Shown: positions 23,784 to 32,434, counted from the stretch's first letter. The stretch: 64,000 nt of DNA from Microbacterium sp. Leaf288 (GCF_001422925.1 NZ_LMNI01000012.1:809464-873463), one strand, 5' to 3'. Numbers and translations are program-made. The notes: a model not told the origin generated them from the letters alone.

Positions 23784-24619
23784 GTAGCACCTGCGCGGTG
23801 ATCGTCCACCATAGGAATTTCCCCGATGTACTGAACACCGTTCAGCAGGTGCTCTCCCAGGGTGTGGCCCCGGAGAACGTAATCCTTGTCGACAACTCGG
23901 AAGATCACGAAGTTCGCGCGGCTCTTGAACAGTTCACTCCGCAGGGAGTAGCGGTTTCTTTCGTCGGCAACGACGGCTACGGCGCTGCCGCGAACTTCGG
24001 GATCGAATGGGTGGTCACCAACCGGCCCAACTCGGAGTATGTGCTAGTGTCTTCCCACGAAGCCGTGGCTCTCCCCCATGCGGTGTCAAATATGACACAG
24101 TACCTCGATCTGAATCCTGATTGCGGTGTGGTAGGGCCTGTGCTCCTGATTCGTGGTTCCCGCGCCATCTGGTCCAGCGGTGGACAACTGACGAAGTTCG
24201 GGCGGCGCCCCGTCCATCGGATGCAGGAGCTCGACCGCCCGACATCGTGCTCGTGGGTGGACGGCGCCTTCGCGATCTACCGATTGTCCGCGTTAACCAC
24301 CGATCGCTTCGACGCCCAGTTCTTCATGTATTACGAGGAGACTGATCTCCACATGAGGTTGGGCAAGAAGGGCTGGAAAGTCGCGGTTATCCCGGAGGCT
24401 GTTGTCGAACAGGACACGAACGGCGCCCCGCCCTACTATGTCGGACGAAACTCATACCTCTTCCTTCGCCGCCATGCGGGTCTCCTGCCTGCTTGGCTCA
24501 CGTCGGTCCGCGAGGCGACGCGGTTTTGCCTAGCAAGCGGAAGCGTGCGGGAACGTCGGGTACGACTGCGCGATTACGTCACTGGACTTCGAGATGCCAT
24601 CGCAGCAAGACCGACCTGA
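23780..24619 (+). CDS. Family 2 glycosyltransferase
   Basis: The GTG start at 23780 overlaps the preceding stop (GTGA), giving 279 residues. Motifs are CAVIVHHRNFPD, VILVDNSEDHEV, NDGYGAAANFGIEWV, WVDGAFAIYRL and MYYEETDLHMRLGKKGW, the family layout of rhamnosyl- or galactofuranosyl-type GT2 enzymes. The upstream open frame residues are out of context and not used. It overlaps the polymerase gene by 26 bp. Confidence 0.82.
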   Translation: MSSTCAVIVHHRNFPDVLNTVQQVLSQGVAPENVILVDNSEDHEVRAALEQFTPQGVAVSFVGNDGYGAAANFGIEWVVTNRPNSEYVLVSSHEAVALPHAVSNMTQYLDLNPDCGVVGPVLLIRGSRAIWSSGGQLTKFGRRPVHRMQELDRPTSCSWVDGAFAIYRLSALTTDRFDAQFFMYYEETDLHMRLGKKGWKVAVIPEAVVEQDTNGAPPYYVGRNSYLFLRRHAGLLPAWLTSVREATRFCLASGSVRERRVRLRDYVTGLRDAIAARPT

Positions 24620-25856
24620 GATACAAACGCAAGAACAGTCGGGGCACAGCGGCCGCTTCACTTCGCTACTGTTTGCCGCCCTTGCGTGCACGATCTTTTA
24701 CCCCGCGCTGATTGCACCATTCGTTAGTCCCCGTCTGGTAACGATCGTCATCGCAATTCTCCTAATAGCATCCACGATTCATGGGCCGTCAGTTGGCCCA
24801 AGACGGATCCTCGCAGTACTAGTCATCGCAGGGTATGCCGCAATCGTTGTCGCCACGGGTACAGAATTGGCTGCCGCGGCGCGCGATCCGCTAATCGCTA
24901 CCAACGTGCAGCGGTTAGTTGCGTCGATGCCGATCTTGCTGATCGCTGGATACCGCATCCAGCGCGCGTCCATGGGGCCAACAGCGTTTCGCTGGTTCGT
25001 GTATGTCGCCGTACCAACGGCCGCGCTGGCCTGCCTCGAGGGCGCGACGCAGATTTCCCTTTTTGGCCGCAATGACGTCCTCCGCGCTCTCGCGCGGGAC
25101 GGCGTAACCAGAGCCGTCTTGGCGTCAGATCAAGCGCTCGTTCTTGGATGCCTACTCGCATGCGCGATACCCATGTCCTTGGTGCTCTCCGCCAGAGCGC
25201 GAATGTTCTCGATACTTCTCCTGCTCGCAGGGATCTATGCCACAGGGAGCCGCGGACCACTAGTCATTGGCGCAATGCTCGCGGCTGTAGTCTTGGTTCC
25301 TCCTCTCGCGCGTGCTGTGGGTCGATCCCGTTGGCTGACTACGATTGCGATCGTCGCAGTCGCAGTCGTGGCCTACCTATCCATCACCACGTGGAGCGCA
25401 GAGGTTCTGGGCGCGAGCGGCGAGGAGTACAGCGCCAACTACCGGTGGGCGCTATACGCGACATTGCCCGGTCTCCTATCGTCGGTGCCGTTCGGGTATG
25501 GCTTGGGAACGCTTCCTGCGGGAGTATGGCTAGTCGCGTCGCAGGCCTTCGGCATACGCGACCTGGTGCAGACGTTGGACTCAGAGTTGGTCTACTCAGC
25601 CTTCACTTTCGGCTGCGCTGGCATCGCGGTTGTCATTGCCGCATTCCTAATTGCTGTTCGCACGGTACGTTTCGACCTCCCCATTGGTCTGACGGCAACA
25701 GCACTCTCACTACTTGGATTCTCAATTGCGCTACATGCGTGGGATTCGCTGGGGGGCCTTTGGATTCTGATTACGGGCATGGCGATGAGTGTGAACGTAG
25801 GCCGGAAGAACCCAGCGAGCACTAAAGGTCGTAGAGTTGGAGGGAACGTCGAGTGA
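24594..25856 (+). CDS. O-antigen polymerase/ligase-like membrane protein (Wzy candidate 1)
   Basis: The 420-residue protein is almost entirely hydrophobic, with about ten or eleven membrane helices and a larger extracellular loop near residues 270-330 (WSAEVLGASGEEYSANYRW). The segment GIYATGSRGPLVIG is the usual Wzy_C/ligase signature. It should join lipid-linked repeat units outside the membrane. It overlaps the preceding gene by 26 bp and the next by four. GC content is visibly low for this genome, which suggests transfer of the whole glycosylation block. The second polymerase is at 53401. Confidence 0.8.
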   Translation: MPSQQDRPEIQTQEQSGHSGRFTSLLFAALACTIFYPALIAPFVSPRLVTIVIAILLIASTIHGPSVGPRRILAVLVIAGYAAIVVATGTELAAAARDPLIATNVQRLVASMPILLIAGYRIQRASMGPTAFRWFVYVAVPTAALACLEGATQISLFGRNDVLRALARDGVTRAVLASDQALVLGCLLACAIPMSLVLSARARMFSILLLLAGIYATGSRGPLVIGAMLAAVVLVPPLARAVGRSRWLTTIAIVAVAVVAYLSITTWSAEVLGASGEEYSANYRWALYATLPGLLSSVPFGYGLGTLPAGVWLVASQAFGIRDLVQTLDSELVYSAFTFGCAGIAVVIAAFLIAVRTVRFDLPIGLTATALSLLGFSIALHAWDSLGGLWILITGMAMSVNVGRKNPASTKGRRVGGNVE

Positions 25857-26926
25857 GCACCGCCGCAAAGAAGGTGCTCAGAGTCTGGCACGAAACTCGC
25901 ACATCGCATTTCGAGCTTCTGAAGCGCCTTACCCCGTCAACGCTCTTCTATGCCAGCGAGAACTATAGCTTTGATATTCGTGAGGCAACCGGGCTTGATG
26001 TTCGAAAGCGTGGAATCTTCGCAACCACTTGGGCTGTGCTGACCGGGACCCACCAGTATGTGGAGTTCAATGAGCCGACCATGTTGAAACTCTGGCCCAG
26101 GTTGCTTATCTACACCTCAGCTCATCGGGCGCGCCGCGCGTTCGATAGGAAAGGCAGTCCGTCGGCAATCCTGTATGCGATTGACAACCTACCTCCGGAT
26201 GCCGCTATTGCGGATACTTTTCGACTACCTCGACGATTCGCCGCGTTTCTCGTTCGCCCGTTCTTTCGCTATATGTTCGCGTCCTTTGACAGGGTAAGCT
26301 TTGGCTCCGCGGGAGCCGCCGCCGCTTACGCCTCACTCCTACGAACGACGAAAACGACGCCCGAAATCAGCGTGATTCCCCAACTTCCTTCACCATGCTC
26401 GTGCCCCGACGCGATTGCTGCCCCCCGGAGTGTGCTCTTCGTGGGAGCACTCGAGCATCGCAAGGGAATTGTCGAACTGATGAAGGCTTGGGAGTTGATG
26501 GACGACGATACACGGCTGACCATCGTCGGGATCGGCCCACTCACAAGCCGCGTGCAGGCGTGGGCAAACGCCAAGCCAAACGTCCGCATACTGATAGACC
26601 CGCCGCGAGACCAAGTTCACCAGGAGTACCGGCGTGCCGAAGTCGTGGTACTCCTGTCCAAGCGAGTTCCCCGATGGAGAGAGCAAGTCGGGCTACCCAT
26701 TGTCGAGGGGCTTAGCCATGGCTGCGTCGTTGTCACGACCTCCGAGACCGGCATCGCGGACTGGCTCCAGGCCGAAGGACACTTCTTGGTTGATGCGGCC
26801 AACCCAGCGCACGTTGTGGATGCGGTCAACTCAGCTCTCCAGTGCGGTCCCGCGCGGATCGAGGTGCTCGGGTCGCTTCCGACGGAACACACACGGGTGA
26901 CATCAGATCGCTGGCTAACCAGGTGA
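25853..26926 (+). CDS. GT-B glycosyltransferase (family 4-like)
   Basis: The 357-residue protein starts at a GTG overlapping the previous stop. The C-terminal half shows the GT4/GT1 Rossmann signature: VLFVGALEHRKGIVELMKAW, LTIVGIGPLTSRV, YRRAEVVVLLSK and the E-x7-E-like GLPIVEGLSHGCVVV. The N-terminal half is more divergent. The donor is a nucleotide sugar of unknown identity. It is translationally coupled to the polymerase upstream and the flippase downstream. Confidence 0.8.
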   Translation: MSTAAKKVLRVWHETRTSHFELLKRLTPSTLFYASENYSFDIREATGLDVRKRGIFATTWAVLTGTHQYVEFNEPTMLKLWPRLLIYTSAHRARRAFDRKGSPSAILYAIDNLPPDAAIADTFRLPRRFAAFLVRPFFRYMFASFDRVSFGSAGAAAAYASLLRTTKTTPEISVIPQLPSPCSCPDAIAAPRSVLFVGALEHRKGIVELMKAWELMDDDTRLTIVGIGPLTSRVQAWANAKPNVRILIDPPRDQVHQEYRRAEVVVLLSKRVPRWREQVGLPIVEGLSHGCVVVTTSETGIADWLQAEGHFLVDAANPAHVVDAVNSALQCGPARIEVLGSLPTEHTRVTSDRWLTR

Positions 26927-28161
26927 GGCATATCCGACGATTTGGAGGCTCGAGCTTGCTCGCTGGGGCAACGCAAGGCCTAGCACTCTTTCAACTGCTT
27001 CTTCTCTTCTTAGGCGAGGGGCCGGGTCCCGCATCCGATGCGTACTTTTACATCGTTGCCTGGATACAAGTCCCGTGGCAGATCGTCCTCCTAGGAGTCG
27101 TGTACCCAACCTGGGTCCGGGGCGCACACGTTCCGAACGAGCGAGCGTGGTTGGCTGTGGTGCCCTTGCTCTCGGCGGCGGCAGGGGTCATCGCCTCCTA
27201 TCTCTTTGCTCGGCTCTCGGAGCCATACCCCGAACTGTGGCTGCATTGTGTGCTGATGTCGTCGCTGGGGCTTATATCCGGCGCGCTATGGGCCGTTGTG
27301 CTCCGTCTCGCTGCAGAAAATGATCCCTTGTGGTTTGCGGCTGTCACGCTTCCGGCAAACTTTGCCGCCTGCGTAGCGCTCGTAATCTGTCAGGCGCTTC
27401 CGCTACCAGGGCGGGTGACGGCTCTCCTTGGGGCACAGGTCCTGGGATCGGCCGTTTACCTTGTGATCGTCGCGTTGAGGATGCACCGGATCCGGTCCCG
27501 GACGGTATCCGCGCCTCGCCACACCGAATCGAGCGCCCACAGGTGGTTCCTGGCCCAATCAGCAACCGCGTACGGATCGAATCTCTTCATCCAGACGCAA
27601 ACCGCCACGCTTCCTGCGAATGCACTCTCCTCGCTCGGCATCGTCTCCAGGATCGTGGCCGGCATCACAGCAGTTGTAACCAACGCCATTCTTCCGCGCC
27701 TAGTGCATCGCGACACGCTCTCGGCTGACCCAACATATCGCTTCGTTCTTTTCGTAAATGTAGGGGCATGGGCCACCCTCCCACTCGCCCTCGCGGCCAT
27801 CGTCGCAGCCAACCTCCAGGATTCGATCGCCGGCTACGCGCTTCTCGTGATTCCATGGGCCGTGGCCGCGAATTTGAATGCATCGATGAAGAGGGTGGCG
27901 GCGCGTTTTCTGCCGGGCCGAGTGGCAATGTTCTCAATAATTCCGGCAGTGCTTATACCGGCCGCACTATCTATAGCGAACGCGCTGGGGTTGCTGAATC
28001 TTATCGTCGTGATCGGCGCCCTGATACTGATGGACCTAGTGCCGGGAGTCATTCTTTCGGTCGTGCAGCGCCGCTTCGGGATAGCGATCTCGGCCACTCT
28101 GTGCGCAATCGTTTCACTCTTACTAGCTCAGGCAATCCTCTCCCCGACTCCGACATTTTGA
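26923..28161 (+). CDS. Polysaccharide flippase-like membrane protein (Wzx candidate 1)
   Basis: Starting at the GTG overlapping the previous stop (GTGA), the protein has 412 residues and about twelve or thirteen membrane helices. It has a MATE/MurJ-like organisation (N-terminal RRFGGSSLLAGATQGLALFQ, mid SATAYGSNLFIQTQTATLPANALSSLGIV). By position in the operon it is the flippase for the lipid-linked repeat unit made by the upstream transferases. Sequence similarity to known Wzx is weak by eye, so the assignment is partly contextual. Confidence 0.72.
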   Translation: MRHIRRFGGSSLLAGATQGLALFQLLLLFLGEGPGPASDAYFYIVAWIQVPWQIVLLGVVYPTWVRGAHVPNERAWLAVVPLLSAAAGVIASYLFARLSEPYPELWLHCVLMSSLGLISGALWAVVLRLAAENDPLWFAAVTLPANFAACVALVICQALPLPGRVTALLGAQVLGSAVYLVIVALRMHRIRSRTVSAPRHTESSAHRWFLAQSATAYGSNLFIQTQTATLPANALSSLGIVSRIVAGITAVVTNAILPRLVHRDTLSADPTYRFVLFVNVGAWATLPLALAAIVAANLQDSIAGYALLVIPWAVAANLNASMKRVAARFLPGRVAMFSIIPAVLIPAALSIANALGLLNLIVVIGALILMDLVPGVILSVVQRRFGIAISATLCAIVSLLLAQAILSPTPTF

Positions 28162-28180
28162 CCTGGAAAAGGCTTGGGAA

Positions 28181-28564
28181 ATGAAATCAAGGCTCATTTA
28201 TCATCTGCGCGGCCTGCGACGAACCAGTCGCTCAGCGCTACGGGATGCAGTGTTTCGATTGATGCAGAGAGGCCTCATGCCGCCATCGTTGACAAGGCGA
28301 GTGGTACAGCAGGCCGGCGGGTTTATCAGTAACGAAGCGACCATTGGCTCGGCGGTAGTGATAGACAACGTCAACCTTCGCGTCGAACGCGACGCGTACG
28401 TTGGGGCTCGCGCTCGCCTTGACGGCGTTGCGCGCATTCACATCCAGGAAGGCGCCCACGTAGGACGTGGCGCTGTTGTCTCGACGCTCACGGCATGCAG
28501 CCACCCTGGGCTCGATTTGCACATGCCGCTCAGCATCGCCGCATCCGAAAGGAATCTCAATTGA
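28181..28564 (+). CDS. Short hexapeptide-repeat (LbH) acyltransferase-like protein
   Basis: The 127-residue protein has a basic helical N-terminus. Left-handed beta-helix turns follow (ATIGSAVVIDNVNLRVERDAYVGARARLDGVARIHIQEGAHVGRGAVVSTL). It lacks the usual C-terminal coil with the catalytic His and the GVTIG-type turns, so it is short for an active acetyltransferase. It may be truncated or serve as a partner. Its stop TGA lies in the ATTGAC sequence where the IS110 element begins. Without the element the same stop would overlap the TTG start of the pyruvyltransferase gene. That favours a naturally short gene over truncation by the insertion. Confidence 0.6.
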   Translation: MKSRLIYHLRGLRRTSRSALRDAVFRLMQRGLMPPSLTRRVVQQAGGFISNEATIGSAVVIDNVNLRVERDAYVGARARLDGVARIHIQEGAHVGRGAVVSTLTACSHPGLDLHMPLSIAASERNLN

Positions 28565-28568
28565 CTTG

Positions 28569-29774
28569 TCAAGCGGCGGTCGGCGTGGCGGGCGGTGATT
28601 CCTGATGGAAGGTCGTGCCGTCTCGCAGGAGCGCCCAGATCACGTTGATGCGTCGGCGGGCGAGGGCGAGGACGGCCTGTTTGTGGCTCTTTCCCTCGCG
28701 GCGTTTCCGGTCGTAGTAGGCGCGGGAAGCGGGATGGGAGCGGGCTGCGACTTCGGCGGAGAGGTAGCAGGTGCGCAGCAGGCGTCTGCTGTAGCGCTTG
28801 GGGCGGTGGAGGTTGCCGGTGACGCGTCCGGAGTCTCGTGGGACGGGTGCGACGCCGCTGATGCCGGCGAGCCGGTCGGCGGACTCGAACACGGTCAGGG
28901 TGCCGCCGGTGAAAGCGATGAACTCCGCGGCGAGCAAGGGCCCGAAGCCGGGCATGCTCAGCAGCGATTCGGCGTGCCGGTGGCGGCGAAACCGGGCCTC
29001 GAGCTGAGACTCGACCTCCTCGACCTCTTCTCGCAGCCGCAGCACCTCGGTGGCCAGTCGCCGCACGATCATCGCGGCCGCGTCCTGCCCGGCGACGACG
29101 GTGTGCTGGGTGTGAGCGGCGTCGATCGCGGCCTGCGCGATCTGTTCGGGCAGGCGGGCGCCGGCCTTGCCCAGCCTGGCGGTCACCCGGGTCACGCCGG
29201 CGCGGCGCAGCTGCTCGGGTGTCTGATACTGCGTGAGCAGGATGAGAGCGGCCTTGCGCTGGGCGTAGTCGAACGCGGCTTCCAGGGCGGGGAAGTACTC
29301 CAGCAGTGTGGCCCGCATCCGGTTGATCGCCCGGGTCCGGTCGGCCACCAGATCGGCGCGATGACCGGCGAGCATCCGCAGCTCGACGGCGATCTCGTCC
29401 ATCCCCCGCGCGGGGGAAAGGTCGCGGCGCATCCGGGCCTGGTCGGCGATGATCCCCGCGTCCTTGGCGTCGGTCTTCCCATCGCCGCGGTAGGCGCCGG
29501 CGGCGTGATGGACGGTCCGGCCCGGGATATAGAGCAGGCTCTGCCCGTTCGCGGCGAGCACAGCGATCAGCAGCGCAGCCCCGCCCTGGTTCAGGTCCGT
29601 CGCCCAGACAAGTGCGCCGCCATCCGCCAAGGCAACCACGTCGGCCAGCAGCGCGAGGATGTCGTCCTCGACGTTGGCGATCTTCCTCGACAGCACTCTC
29701 GCACCGTCCTGGTCGATCACGACGCAATGGTGATGGGTCTTGCCGGCATCGATACCGGCCCACAGTCGCGGCAT
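28569..29774 (-). CDS. IS110-family transposase (DEDD recombinase)
   Basis: The 401-residue recombinase has the RuvC-like DEDD N-terminal domain. Asp9 (WAGIDAGK), Asp60 (VWATDL) and Asp102/Asp105 (GKTDAKDA) are visible acidic residues. The C-terminal transposase_20 domain carries LLSMPGFGPLLAAEFIA, ADRLAGISGVAPVPRDSG and RPKRYSRRLLR, which contains the candidate catalytic Ser. Length and motifs look intact, so the element may be active. GGAGG precedes the ATG by eight bases. Coding is minus strand, opposite to the surrounding polysaccharide operon. Confidence 0.93.
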   Translation of the reverse strand: MPRLWAGIDAGKTHHHCVVIDQDGARVLSRKIANVEDDILALLADVVALADGGALVWATDLNQGGAALLIAVLAANGQSLLYIPGRTVHHAAGAYRGDGKTDAKDAGIIADQARMRRDLSPARGMDEIAVELRMLAGHRADLVADRTRAINRMRATLLEYFPALEAAFDYAQRKAALILLTQYQTPEQLRRAGVTRVTARLGKAGARLPEQIAQAAIDAAHTQHTVVAGQDAAAMIVRRLATEVLRLREEVEEVESQLEARFRRHRHAESLLSMPGFGPLLAAEFIAFTGGTLTVFESADRLAGISGVAPVPRDSGRVTGNLHRPKRYSRRLLRTCYLSAEVAARSHPASRAYYDRKRREGKSHKQAVLALARRRINVIWALLRDGTTFHQESPPATPTAA

Positions 29775-30010
29775 CCGCGCCTCCGCTCTCTCAGGTGCTT
29801 CCGCCCCAGCGAACGACCACGCCGTCTCGTCCTTACACAGCGATCAGATCGCGTCTCTCAATCAGCGGTCGAGCCGTTGCGAGACACCGGGCGGCCAATC
29901 CTTTCCAGCCGTCACAACGGCAACCACATGTCAGCCATACCCGGCATCCCCGGAGCGGTCAGAAGCCTACGACGCTCCCGAAACCACACACCAACAAAGT
30001 AAGGAACCAC
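29775..30010 (-). ncRNA. Candidate bridge RNA region of the IS110 element
   Basis: Work on IS621 shows that IS110-group elements encode a structured bridge RNA in the non-coding end next to the transposase start. Here the 236 bp upstream of the transposase contain a perfect hairpin GCGATC-A-GATCGC (29841-29853) and a longer-range GTCTC/GAGAC pair (29854-29858 with 29882-29886). No target-pairing loops could be assigned by eye. Confidence 0.35.
30001..30005 (+). promoter_or_regulatory. Ribosome binding site supplied by the IS end
   Basis: AAGGA at the element border lies six bases before the TTG start at 30012. It replaces the AAGGA at 28549-28553 that would have served the same start before insertion. 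Confidence 0.6.
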
Positions 30011-30011
30011 A

Positions 30012-31016
30012 TTGACAGTTAGGCTCCTTGGCGGTTGGGGATACTTCAACCTCGGCGATGAGGCACTCCTCGCGGGCTACATCGAGACACTCAATGGAGA
30101 AGTCGATCTCCAGGTCGGTTCCGTCGATCCACATCGAAGTTCAAAAGCGCAACTCGAGTCGAGGGTGCTCCGCCAAGAAGGAACGTTCGGACGACTCGCT
30201 CAGGACGACGTCGTGATCCTTGGTGGAGGCGGGTACTTGAACGGTTCCTGGCTTCCCGAGATCGGGCGCAAATTGCGCCGCATCGCTCACGACAGCCGCG
30301 GGGTCCGTGTGGCAACGCACGCCGTTGAGGTGCGAGGTCTCGTCCGAACGCCTTTGGAAGAGCGAGCCAGAAAGGTACTCCGTCATGCTACGGCCACGGT
30401 TCGAGACCGCGAGTCTCAGCTGGAGCTTGGTCGCCTGGATAACCAGGCGGCGGAGATCGTGCCCGATGCGATTGCGTTGCTCACACCGCACCTCGACCGC
30501 TACCGCACGCGCGTGCCTGAGTTGCGCGGGAAGGTGTTGCTGAATCTTCTCGACATCGCACGCCGTCCAGACTCGAAAGAGGCGGAGCTGGATCCTGTGC
30601 AACTCGTCGAGTTTGGGCGGCTGCTCGTCGAGCGACTCGGGGATCGGGCAGTCGGGTTGGTCATCGGCGAGGGGGATGCCGAACACCTGCGTTCGTTTGG
30701 CGACATTCCCATCCTTGTGCCATCCACCGTCCCAGGGCTCGTCTCTGCTCTGGCATCTGCCGCGGGGGTCTTCAGCGTGCGGATGCACCCCGGACTAATC
30801 GCGTCGGCGCTCGGAACGCCGACTGTCTCAGTGCCGTATTGCGGAAAGGTACGCCCAACCCTGGACCGGATAGGCACAGCCGAGACGATCCTCACAACGC
30901 TAGACATCGACCAGGTGATGGAACAGCTTGCAGCGCCAGTTGACTACTCGGATCGCTGGAAGGTTGCTGCGGGCGAGTCGAGAGCAGCACTCTGGGCGAT
31001 GGTCGAGAAGATCTAG
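30012..31016 (+). CDS. Polysaccharide pyruvyl transferase family protein
   Basis: The 334-residue protein starts at TTG (TVRLLGGWGYFNLGDEALLAGYI), the conserved N-terminus of the family. Later motifs are VVILGGGGYLNG, VRDRES, and FSVRMHPGLIASALGTPTVSVPY, the GT-B-like C-terminal site. It should transfer pyruvate from phosphoenolpyruvate onto a sugar hydroxyl, giving an acidic ketal on the polysaccharide. It is the last gene of operon 1 and is separated from it by the IS110 element. GC content is low, like that of the genes before the element. Confidence 0.88.
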   Translation: MTVRLLGGWGYFNLGDEALLAGYIETLNGEVDLQVGSVDPHRSSKAQLESRVLRQEGTFGRLAQDDVVILGGGGYLNGSWLPEIGRKLRRIAHDSRGVRVATHAVEVRGLVRTPLEERARKVLRHATATVRDRESQLELGRLDNQAAEIVPDAIALLTPHLDRYRTRVPELRGKVLLNLLDIARRPDSKEAELDPVQLVEFGRLLVERLGDRAVGLVIGEGDAEHLRSFGDIPILVPSTVPGLVSALASAAGVFSVRMHPGLIASALGTPTVSVPYCGKVRPTLDRIGTAETILTTLDIDQVMEQLAAPVDYSDRWKVAAGESRAALWAMVEKI

Positions 31017-31158
31017 TCGGGTATACGGGCCTCGAGAAGACGGGCAATCTCGCCCCCATGCGACTGCAACTGACGGTGACCGCTTCCGCGCAAACTGCGG
31101 GTGCTTGGCTCGATGCAAGGCGAGTTGACGTAGTTTCCAAGCGAACAGATGGGTCTAC

Positions 31159-31607
31159 CTAACTCGCGGGCGGGAACAGCGCCTCGGCCAGCGGTGCCAC
31201 GATGACGCCGCGTACTCGGCCGTGATGTGTCCGCCGTCCCAGCGCTGGGGGGTGGTGCCCGCGAAGGGCATCACCCTCCCGCTGGCGGTGAACCACTTCG
31301 CGGTGGGGACGTACTCGATGCCGAGTTTCTCGGCGGCGGTCCGGTCGCCCTGCTCCTTCACCGCATAGGCCTCGCTGATCATCGTGCGGCACGACGCGGG
31401 GCCAGTCGCGGCGTTGTAGCAGGAGTCGAGGCTCGCGGTCGATCTCGGGATGCCGCGAAGTTCGCCGAGGTAGACCGCGGCGGTCGCGAGGGTCCACGCG
31501 TCGTTCCACGGCGGCCTGTTGTAGGCGTCGACGAAGCCCGCCAGCAGGGCGTCGTCGTCGCCGGGCTCCCACGGGCGCACCGCGACGCTCAGCTCGTCCA
31601 CCACCAT
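31159..31607 (-). pseudogene. Remnant: GNAT N-terminus fused to an SGNH/acyltransferase-3 C-terminus, frameshifted
   Basis: The frame starts at the ATG overlapping the stop of the stress-protein gene (TGATG). The first 50 residues (VAVRPWEPGDDDALLAGFVDAYNRPPWND, then LATAAVYLGEL) look like the start of a GNAT acetyltransferase. The remainder (LDSCYNAATGPASCRT, EYVPTAKWFTASGRVMPF, GGHITAEYAA) resembles the extracellular SGNH domain at the end of OafA-type acyltransferases. A missing base near 31210 shifts the frame. Correcting it restores the expected ending VIVAPLAEALFPPAS and a stop at 31159. The N-terminal membrane domain is absent. I read it as two gene remnants joined by deletion. Confidence 0.6.
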
Positions 31608-32434
31608 CAGCGGACGGCGATCGTCGGGGTCACAGCATCCGTCAGCACCGCGTCGCTCACCGAGCCGATGAAGAGGCGGGCGAGAGCCCCACGACCGTGC
31701 GTGCCGACCACGAGCAGCGCCGCGCCGGACGCGAACGCCTGCAGAACCTGGGCGGCGTCGCCGGGCTGCACCTGCTTCTCGATCGCGAGGTCGGGGTGAG
31801 CCGCGCGCACCGCGGCCAGGGCATGCTCGACCAGTTCCTCGGTCGGTTCCTGCAGGTCGAGCGGCTCGAGGTAATCGGATCCTGGAAGGCCGGACGTGAT
31901 GCCGTCGCCCACCAGCACCGGCGACCACGCGGCGACGGCGACCAGGCGCTCGCCCCGGCGCACCGCCTCCGCGGCGGCGAACGCGACCGCCGCCTCGGTC
32001 ACCTCGGAACCGTCGATGCCCACCACGACACCCGAGCGCCCCTCGAGGTCGGCGTCGGGCACCACCGCCACCGCACAATGCGCCGCGGTCGCGATGCGCC
32101 GGCCGTGATCGCCCCAGTGATGCCCGGGGTGCGGGTCGCCGAGCACGAGCAGCGCAGCGTCGCGCGAAGCCTCGACCAGCACATCGACGGCGTCGCCATG
32201 CTCGGCGTGTGCCTCGACCACGAGGTCGGCGTCGGCGATGGCGACGGACAGGCGCGCTGTCTCCGCCTCGAGAAGGATGTCGCCCGCCGACACCGCCTCG
32301 GAATCCTCGGAGTCCTTCGTCACGGCGATCAGGACGAGCACCGCGCCCGTCTGCGCCGCGCGCTGCGCCGCCCAATCCACCGCACGGCGGCTGGCCGCAG
32401 CATCCGTCACACCCACGACGATTCTCTCGGTCAT
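31607..32434 (-). CDS. Universal stress protein, tandem Usp domains
   Basis: The 275-residue double-domain protein is a paralog of the one at 307-1146, with the same start pattern (MTERIVVGVTDAAASRRAVDWAAQRAA). Domain two has the ATP pattern GTHGRGALARLFIGSVS. Domain one has GDPHPGHHWGDHGRRIATAA, which lacks the canonical spacing. The stop overlaps the start of the remnant gene downstream, so the two were once coupled. Predicted role: nucleotide-binding stress survival protein in the cytoplasm. Confidence 0.9.
   Translation of the reverse strand: MTERIVVGVTDAAASRRAVDWAAQRAAQTGAVLVLIAVTKDSEDSEAVSAGDILLEAETARLSVAIADADLVVEAHAEHGDAVDVLVEASRDAALLVLGDPHPGHHWGDHGRRIATAAHCAVAVVPDADLEGRSGVVVGIDGSEVTEAAVAFAAAEAVRRGERLVAVAAWSPVLVGDGITSGLPGSDYLEPLDLQEPTEELVEHALAAVRAAHPDLAIEKQVQPGDAAQVLQAFASGAALLVVGTHGRGALARLFIGSVSDAVLTDAVTPTIAVR

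Larger units (their letters stand above)
28560..30016 (-). mobile_element. IS110-family insertion sequence, about 1.45 kb
   Basis: The element contains one transposase gene (28569-29774, minus) and a 236-bp non-coding end upstream of it. ATTGAC occurs at both borders (28560-28565 and 30011-30016). Removing one copy and the 1,445 bp between them would fuse the hexapeptide-repeat gene to the pyruvyltransferase gene at a TTGA start/stop overlap. I see no terminal inverted repeats, as expected for the IS110 group. Border positions are inferred from the shared ATTGAC and from operon logic. Confidence 0.75.

Noticed and set aside
28181..28564. Hexapeptide-repeat gene as a clear IS-truncated pseudogene
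   Set aside because: The stop codon lies in the ATTGAC shared by both borders, so the gene would end at the same place without the element. It is short but probably not truncated by this insertion.
31155..32375. A 406-residue frame joining part of the stress-protein antisense frame to the remnant gene
   Set aside because: Only the part after the ATG at 31607 resembles proteins. The upstream part is an out-of-frame reading of the stress-protein gene.
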